Assembly (NCBI GenBank): GCA_002687025.1
Contig: NYZG01000431.1
Location: 1 to 11,445 of the forward strand
Direction: 5' to 3'
DNA length: 11,445 bases
DNA from: Candidatus Poribacteria bacterium
GTDB taxonomy: Bacteria > Poribacteria > WGA-4E > GCA-2687025
In this document: positions 7,291 to 11,445 of the stretch, piece after piece
How the letters are laid out: every line of letters starts with the position of its first letter
How positions within the stretch are numbered: position 1 is the stretch's first letter
Made by a program: the position numbers and the translations under genes
Notes under the pieces: generated by a model
Seen by the model: only the letters and a program-made list of their open reading frames with translations
What the model was told of the DNA's origin: nothing
Database searches by the model: none

Positions 7291-8349
7291 ATGCGCGTCG
7301 CCAGAGCAACTCGGTGGATGCTGGCGCTGGCCCTGATCGCGTTTGCAGGCAGCGTCCACGCCGCGGACGAAGGTTCGTTCGCCCTGGAGTTTCTGGGGCT
7401 AGGCGTCGGGGCGCGCGCCGCCGCGATGGGATCGGCGTACGTGGCCGTGGCAGAGGACGCCTCCGCGGCCTACTGGAATCCCGCCGGCCTCACCGGCGTG
7501 GAACAGTACGGCTTCACCAGCCAGCACGCGGACATGTTCCAGCAGGGCACGCAGGAATCCGCCCTCATGCGCGGGCTGGCGCAGTACAACTTCGTGAACG
7601 TCGTCGTTCCGTTCAATCAGGGCAAGCTGGGGATAAGTTGGATACGACTCGGTATCGACGATGTCCCCCGCGTGACGTTCGACGACGTCAACGGTGACGG
7701 CATCCTCGGCACGTTCCGTGACCTGAACCAGAACGGCGTCAAGGACATCGGTGAGCGGTACGTCGACAACCCTCAAATCGCCGAGACGTTCACTACGTCC
7801 GACAATGCGCTTCTGCTTTCCTACGCCCGCGTCCTCGGCTCCCGCGTGTCCGTCGGCGGCACGGCGAAGATCGTCCGGCAGTCGATCATAGCGAATCGCG
7901 GCAACGGTTTCGGCGCGGACCTGGGCGCCATCGTCCGACTGCACGACAACGTCCGGGGCGGTCTCGTGGTTCAGGACGCCGTCGGCACGCGCGTGAAGTG
8001 GGACACCCCCGGCAGACCGACGTTCTCGCGCGAGGCGAACCCGCGCGCGGGCATCGCCGTGCGTCTGCCCGGCGGGAGGCTCGCGGCTCTGGCCCTCGCG
8101 GCCGATGTGGACCTGAATCGCACGACGCGCCTGTCTGAAGAGGGCTCCGAGTCGCGCCTGCACGCCGGGGCCGAGCTGACGCTCCTGCGCACGGTGAGCT
8201 TTCGCGCGGGACTCGACGCAGGCGAGTTCACCGCGGGCGCCGGCTTCCGAATTCCCGTCCGCGATGTTACCGTCCACGCGGACTACGCGTTCATGACGCA
8301 TCCCGATCTGGGAGATGCGCAACGCCTGTCGCTGACGGGTTCGTTCTGA
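7291..8349 (+). CDS. PorV/PorQ (UPF0164)-family outer-membrane beta-barrel protein
   Basis: 352 residues. GAGGAG at 7280-7285 lies 5 bases before the ATG. Residues 1-24 form a signal peptide ending V-H-A, with likely cleavage before Ala25. The mature N-terminus has the family signature: L-G-L-G-V-G-A-R-A-A-A-M-G (35-47), then A-E-D-A-S-A-A-Y-W-N-P-A-G-L (54-67). The rest is alternating beta-strand sequence ending in Phe, as expected for an outer-membrane barrel inserted by the BAM machinery. PorV is a type IX secretion shuttle in Bacteroidota, but the wider family occurs without that system and nothing here shows T9SS. An insert at 131-155 has Asp/Asn/Gly-rich loops that look calcium-binding. 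It lies 21 bases after the membrane-protein gene and 44 bases before the selenoprotein gene. Confidence 0.85.
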   Translation: MRVARATRWMLALALIAFAGSVHAADEGSFALEFLGLGVGARAAAMGSAYVAVAEDASAAYWNPAGLTGVEQYGFTSQHADMFQQGTQESALMRGLAQYNFVNVVVPFNQGKLGISWIRLGIDDVPRVTFDDVNGDGILGTFRDLNQNGVKDIGERYVDNPQIAETFTTSDNALLLSYARVLGSRVSVGGTAKIVRQSIIANRGNGFGADLGAIVRLHDNVRGGLVVQDAVGTRVKWDTPGRPTFSREANPRAGIAVRLPGGRLAALALAADVDLNRTTRLSEEGSESRLHAGAELTLLRTVSFRAGLDAGEFTAGAGFRIPVRDVTVHADYAFMTHPDLGDAQRLSLTGSF

Positions 8350-8376
8350 GCGTGTCGTGCTGATTGGCCGGCTTCT

Positions 8377-8384
8377 GGGAGGGA
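8377..8384 (+). promoter_or_regulatory. Ribosome binding site deciding the selenoprotein start
   Basis: GGGAGGGA lies 9 bases before the GTG at 8394. The alternative in-frame TTG at 8364 would put this site inside the coding region and would spoil the signal peptide, so GTG 8394 is preferred. Confidence 0.6.
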
Positions 8385-8393
8385 AGCGCTGCC

Positions 8394-9614
8394 GTGCTGA
8401 AACTACTCGTCGCGTTGGTGGCCGTGATCGCTGCAAGCTCGGCCGCCCGTTCCGCCCGAGCCGGGGACGCCATCGCCATCTCCGTGCGTGACCGCCTTCT
8501 CAACCTGGACGTGCATGACGTCGACGGCCGCGCCTTCATCCCGATGACGCGCGTGGTCGAGGCGTTCGGAGCGAAGCTGGAGGCCGTCGGCGACGACGCC
8601 CTGAGCGTCTGCGTCGAGGACGACGTGTGTTCCATCGTCAGGACCGACGGCACGGACGACCGCATCGCCGGTAACGGCGACGCACGGCTAGTCGCGCTGT
8701 CCGCCGTCCCCGAGTTGTTCCGCGCCCACTTCGACTGGAGCGACGCCGAGGACGCCATCGCCCTGGCGCCGGGAGCCGATCCCGCCGCCGCGCGCATCGG
8801 TAAGGGCGACCCGATGCCCGACGTGACCTTGCCCGACATGGACGGCTCGCCGGTGGCGCTGTCGGACTATCGAGGCAAGCGCGTCATCATGTACACCTGG
8901 GCCAGTTGGTGAGGATGCCGCGACAACCTGCCCGGGTGGCAGGACTTCTACGCGGCGCGCGATGACGACAGCATCGAGGTGATCGCCGTCGCGATGGACG
9001 TGCAGGGGGCGGAACTCGCGCGCCCGTACGTGGAGATCGCGAAGGCCGAATACGCGAACCTCGTCGACGCCGAGAACATCCTGGGCCACCTGATCGGCTT
9101 CAAGGCCGTCCCGAACACGATCCTCATTGATGAGGCGGGCCGCTACCAGGGCATGGTCTCTCCCGACGAAGCCAAAGCGTGGGCGGCCGCTGAGAGAAGT
9201 GACGCGCCCTCGTCCTCCATTCAGGCCTCGTCATCGGCGAACGGCGCGGGACGCATACGCGCGCTGGAGGCGCTCTCCGACTGGCTTCCCAGGGATGCTG
9301 ACGTGCAGGCGGACCTCGCCGAGAGCTATCAGGCCGCAGGACGAGCCGAGGCCGCCGAGGCTGCATACCGACGCGCCCTGATGCTGGGGGCGTCCGACGC
9401 CCCGACGCACTTCCGCTACGGCCGACTTCTGCTCTCGTTGGGCCGCAAGGACGAGGGTGTCGCGAGTCTGCGGCGCGCCCTCGCGGTGGATCCCGGCAAC
9501 TACGTCATCAGGAAGCAGATCTGGGCGCTCGAGAATCCGGGTCGCTTCTACGACGGTGGCATCGACTGGGATTGGCAGAAAGAGCAATCGCAACGCGAAG
9601 CCGCGGCGAACTAG
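8394..9614 (+). CDS. Predicted selenocysteine-containing periplasmic redoxin (TlpA/AhpC-type) with TPR region
   Basis: 406 residues if the in-frame TGA at 8910-8912 is read as Sec173. Residues 1-23 are a signal peptide. Residues about 26-125 resemble a copper-amine-oxidase N-terminal (stalk) domain, with F-I-P-M-T-R-V-V-E-A-F-G-A and a Cys73/Cys79 pair. Residues about 137-265 are a thioredoxin-fold redoxin: P-D-V-T-L-P-D-M-D-G, L-S-D-Y-R-G-K, the active site W-A-S-W-U-G-C-R (169-176), and the cis-Pro loop V-P-N-T (239-242). Residues about 284-380 contain TPR-like helices (A-Y-R-R-A-L, L-L-L-S-L-G-R-K-D-E-G, L-R-R-A-L-A-V-D-P). The role is inferred as thiol/selenol redox chemistry in the periplasm, possibly peroxide reduction or disulfide exchange; the substrate is unknown. 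The gene sits between the PorV-like gene and rfaE2 in one operon. Alternatives are a Cys-to-stop mutation or a sequencing error, both less likely given the SECIS-like hairpin. Confidence 0.8.
8910..8912 (+). other. In-frame TGA predicted to encode selenocysteine (Sec173)
   Basis: The TGA follows W-A-S-W and precedes G-C-R, the place of the attacking Cys in TlpA-like W-A-S-W-C sites. It is the only stop between 8394 and the TAG at 9612-9614 in this frame, and typical redoxin sequence lies on both sides. TGA acts as an ordinary terminator for four other genes in the window, so genome-wide reassignment of TGA is unlikely. Confidence 0.78.
8917..8956 (+). promoter_or_regulatory. Candidate bacterial SECIS element
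   Basis: GCCGCG (8917-8922) pairs perfectly with CGCGGC (8951-8956). Inside it, CCTGCC (8927-8932) pairs perfectly with GGCAGG (8938-8943), leaving a 5-base apical loop CGGGT (8933-8937) and an asymmetric internal loop. The apical loop begins 20 bases after the TGA and has G at its second position. This agrees with the general bacterial pattern of a stem-loop within the coding sequence just 3' of the UGA, recognised by SelB. No folding program was run. Confidence 0.65.
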
Positions 9615-9636
9615 ACCTGACAGGGAGCCGCCCGCG

Positions 9637-10149
9637 ATGAGCGCACACCCGCGAGTCCTACCCCGCGAGGAGATCGCGCGCATCGCCCGACGCGAACGCG
9701 ATGCCGGTCGAGTAGTCGTCACGACCAACGGATGCTTCGACGTTCTCCATGTGGGTCACGCGCGGTATTTGCGACAGGCCCGCGCCCTGGGCGACCTGCT
9801 CATCGTCGGCGTGAACACGGACGACTCGGTGCGCAAGCTGAAGGGCCCCGACCGCCCCGTGATCCCCGAGGACGAGCGCGCTGAGATGCTCGCGTCGCTG
9901 GAGTCGGTGGACTACGTGACCATCTTCGGCGAGGACACGCCGTGCGACCTGCTGGAGCTGATCCGCCCTAGCATCCACGTGAAGGGCGGCGACTACTCGC
10001 TCGACCGCGTCATAGAACGCGAGGTCGTCGAGCGGAACGGTGGCGAGGTGGTCGTTGGGATACACATTCCCGCGCGGTCCACCACGGACATCGTGCAGCG
10101 CATACGCGAGCTCGACCGCCGCGACCAAGAGGGCTCGAATGGCTCTTGA
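9637..10149 (+). CDS. rfaE2: D-glycero-beta-D-manno-heptose 1-phosphate adenylyltransferase (RfaE2 / HldE C-domain type)
   Basis: 170 residues from the ATG at 9637, which has GGGAG (9623-9627) 9 bases upstream; the frame is open further upstream but overlaps the selenoprotein gene. The enzyme transfers AMP from ATP to heptose 1-phosphate, making ADP-heptose for LPS inner core, in the cytoplasm. The nucleotidyltransferase motifs are clear: T-N-G-C-F-D-V-L-H-V-G-H (30-41, with the catalytic H-x-G-H), N-T-D-D-S-V-R-K-L-K-G (60-70), E-D-E-R-A-E-M-L (78-85), V-K-G-G-D-Y (115-120) and S-T-T-D-I-V (148-153). It is the stand-alone form without the N-terminal kinase domain of HldE, whose partner kinase must lie elsewhere. 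It starts 22 bases after the selenoprotein gene and overlaps the serine hydrolase gene by 11 bases. Confidence 0.9.
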   Translation: MSAHPRVLPREEIARIARRERDAGRVVVTTNGCFDVLHVGHARYLRQARALGDLLIVGVNTDDSVRKLKGPDRPVIPEDERAEMLASLESVDYVTIFGEDTPCDLLELIRPSIHVKGGDYSLDRVIEREVVERNGGEVVVGIHIPARSTTDIVQRIRELDRRDQEGSNGS

Positions 10150-11188
10150 CCAAGCCCTGATCGACCTGCTGTGTCGGGGCATCGCCGACGGCGTCTTCCC
10201 CGGCGCGACGGCGCTCGTCATCGACGGCGACCACACCGCGGCTCGCATCCACGCAGGCCACCGCATCACGACTCCTCAGCGCCTGCCGATGGAGCTCGAC
10301 ACGCTCTTCGACCTCGCCTCGCTGACGAAGCCGATTGCCACGGCGACGGTGGTCGCGCTTCTCGTAGAGGACGGGGCGCTGTCGACCAGCGACCCGGTAA
10401 CGCGCCACCTGCCGGAGTTCGTCCGCGACGACGTGACGATCCTGCATCTGCTCACGCACACGTCCGGTCTGCCGGCTTGGAAGCCGCTCTATCTCGACCC
10501 CGGCGACCGAGATGAGATCGTGGCGTATCTCGGCGCGCTTCCGCCGGAGCATCCCGTCGGCGAGAAGATCGTCTACAGTTGCCTGAGCTACATCCTGCTC
10601 GCCGAGCTGGTGAAGGCCGCGACAGGCCGGTCGGTCGGCGACCTGGCGGAGGAGCGCATCTTCGAGCCGCTGGGCATGCGCGCGACCACCTTCAACCCGC
10701 CGGCGTCGCTACGCGAGTCTTGCGCGGCCACGGAGAACCGTTCGGGCGCCGAAAAGCGCATGACGAACCATGCGCGCTACGACTGGCGGGACGGGGTCGT
10801 ATGGGGCGTCGTGCACGACGAAAACGCGCATTTCCTGGGCGGCGATACGGGCAACGCCGGCCTGTTTGCGACGCTCGACGATCTCGGGCTGTTCGCGCGC
10901 TGCCTGCTGAACGATGGCGCGCCCATCATGGCCGTGGAGACGCATCGGCTGCTGACGGATGTCGTGATGGACGACGGCGCGACGCGACGCACGCACGCGT
11001 GGATCGCGCTCGACGACGGCGCGCTGACGCACACGGGATTCACGGGGACGGCGTTGCGTTGGCGTCCGGCGGAGCGGCAGGCCGCGATCCTGCTCACCAA
11101 CCGCGTCCACCCCGACGCGACGACGCCCGGCATAGTCGCCTTCCGCCGCGAGTTCTACGCGGCAGCGTTCGGGGGATTGGCCGGCTGA
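10139..11188 (+). CDS. Serine hydrolase, class C beta-lactamase / penicillin-binding-protein fold
   Basis: 349 residues from the ATG at 10139, preceded by AAGAGGG (10127-10133) with 5 bases spacing; it overlaps rfaE2 by 11 bases, indicating translational coupling. The catalytic S-x-x-K motif is S-L-T-K (61-64). The Y-x-N position reads Y-S-C (146-148), and the K-T-G position reads H-T-G (298-300), a common variant outside true beta-lactamases. The loops L-L-T-H-T-S-G-L (104-111), G-V-V-H-D-E-N-A (223-230) and G-N-A-G-L-F (238-243) are typical of the PBP4b/YfeW-like and esterase branches. No signal peptide is visible, so it may act in the cytoplasm, for example on a peptide, amide or ester. 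A role in antibiotic resistance is not supported. Substrate unknown. Confidence 0.88.
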   Translation: MALDQALIDLLCRGIADGVFPGATALVIDGDHTAARIHAGHRITTPQRLPMELDTLFDLASLTKPIATATVVALLVEDGALSTSDPVTRHLPEFVRDDVTILHLLTHTSGLPAWKPLYLDPGDRDEIVAYLGALPPEHPVGEKIVYSCLSYILLAELVKAATGRSVGDLAEERIFEPLGMRATTFNPPASLRESCAATENRSGAEKRMTNHARYDWRDGVVWGVVHDENAHFLGGDTGNAGLFATLDDLGLFARCLLNDGAPIMAVETHRLLTDVVMDDGATRRTHAWIALDDGALTHTGFTGTALRWRPAERQAAILLTNRVHPDATTPGIVAFRREFYAAAFGGLAG

Positions 11189-11196
11189 CAGGGCGC

Positions 11197-11445
11197 CTAG
11201 CGCAACTGCGGCAGGACCGCGGGCGCGGCCGTGCTGTACATCACCCACATCCCCATCGCGACGAGGCCGAGGGCGAGAATCCGCTGCATAAGCAGTTGCG
11301 GCGTGCCGGCGGTGAGGTAGGGGCGGAGGACGACGGGGACGTTCGAGGCGTGAAGCCAGGGCGCCCCCAGCTTGGACCGAAGCCAATGTCCCGTGGTGAT
11401 CGTCGTGGCGCCGTGGATCTCCGCGCCGACGCGCGCGCCGACCTG
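11197..11445 (-). CDS. C-terminal fragment of an unrecognised protein with a terminal membrane segment
   Basis: On the minus strand the frame is open from the window edge (11445) to a TAG at 11197-11199, giving 82 residues of the C-terminus only. It contains H-G-A-T-T-I-T-T-G-H-W-L (11-22), a Pro-containing stretch V-P-V-V-L-R-P-Y (37-44), and one hydrophobic segment of about 20 residues (about 51-71, L-L-M-Q-R-I-L-A-L-G-L-V-A-M-G-M) close to the end, which could be a membrane helix. I do not recognise the family. It converges on the serine hydrolase gene with only 8 bases between the two stops. Codon use is GC-rich like its neighbours, which supports it being real, but the fragment is short. 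Confidence 0.5.
   Translation of the reverse strand, partial: QVGARVGAEIHGATTITTGHWLRSKLGAPWLHASNVPVVLRPYLTAGTPQLLMQRILALGLVAMGMWVMYSTAAPAVLPQLR

Noticed and set aside
8394..8912. Reading this as a complete short gene ended by TGA, with a separate GTG-started gene at 8979-9614
   Set aside because: Both halves are in one frame with no other stop, together they make one complete redoxin fold, and the TGA sits at the catalytic Cys position with a hairpin after it.
8910..8912. Genome-wide reassignment of TGA to Trp or Gly
   Set aside because: TGA is the natural end of genes at 1867, 7269, 8349, 10149 and 11188 with sensible protein ends and close downstream genes, so it still functions as a stop.
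9457..9636. N-terminal extension of the rfaE2-type gene
   Set aside because: It overlaps the selenoprotein's 3' end, has no family similarity, and the ATG at 9637 has a good ribosome binding site and starts a normal-length protein.
1..11445. tRNA or rRNA genes, CRISPR arrays, insertion sequences or attachment sites
   Set aside because: I saw no cloverleaf-like segments, no regularly spaced repeats, no transposase motifs and no long terminal repeats; all sizeable stretches are accounted for by coding sequence.

Overview
The window is a dense, GC-rich stretch of bacterial DNA with no gap over 300 bases. The gene content suggests a Gram-negative bacterium: an outer-membrane PorV/UPF0164-type barrel, an LPS heptose nucleotidyltransferase and bacterial ribosomal protein bL33. 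The mix of a PcRGLX/YetA-like protein, a non-canonical sulfatase, a URO-D-like protein and a DUF6785/DUF6784-type membrane protein recalls uncultured lineages such as Latescibacterota, Poribacteria or Planctomycetes. That placement is inference from gene content only.

Left block (2-4482). A 5'-truncated plus-strand gene for a PcRGLX/YetA-like (exo-rhamnogalacturonan-lyase-like) protein runs in from the left edge. It converges on a minus-strand pair, a URO-D/MtaA-like protein followed by a sulfatase-superfamily hydrolase. The sulfatase has Thr where the formylglycine-forming Cys should be. This looks like an accessory catabolic neighbourhood.

Right block (4537-11188). A good sigma70-type promoter (TTGACC, 17 bases, TAAACT) lies in the divergent intergenic region. 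It precedes seven co-directional genes with gaps of -11 to 44 bases: rpmG (bL33, Cys-free), moaB/mogA, a polytopic DUF6785/DUF6784-type membrane protein, a PorV-like barrel, a redoxin, rfaE2/hldE-type adenylyltransferase and a beta-lactamase-fold serine hydrolase. A truncated minus-strand gene of unknown function converges on the last of these at the right edge.

The main discovery is the redoxin gene at 8394-9614. It is interrupted by one in-frame TGA (8910-8912) exactly where the first redox-active Cys of a thioredoxin-fold active site should be, reading W-A-S-W-U-G-C-R. The same frame continues through the rest of the redoxin fold, including a cis-Pro motif, and then a TPR region. A two-part hairpin with perfect 6-bp inner and outer stems begins four bases after the TGA, as expected for a bacterial SECIS element. 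TGA also ends four other genes here, so global reassignment is unlikely. I interpret this as a periplasmic selenoprotein with the order signal peptide, copper-amine-oxidase-N-like domain, Sec-redoxin, TPR. Automatic annotation would split it into two broken genes.
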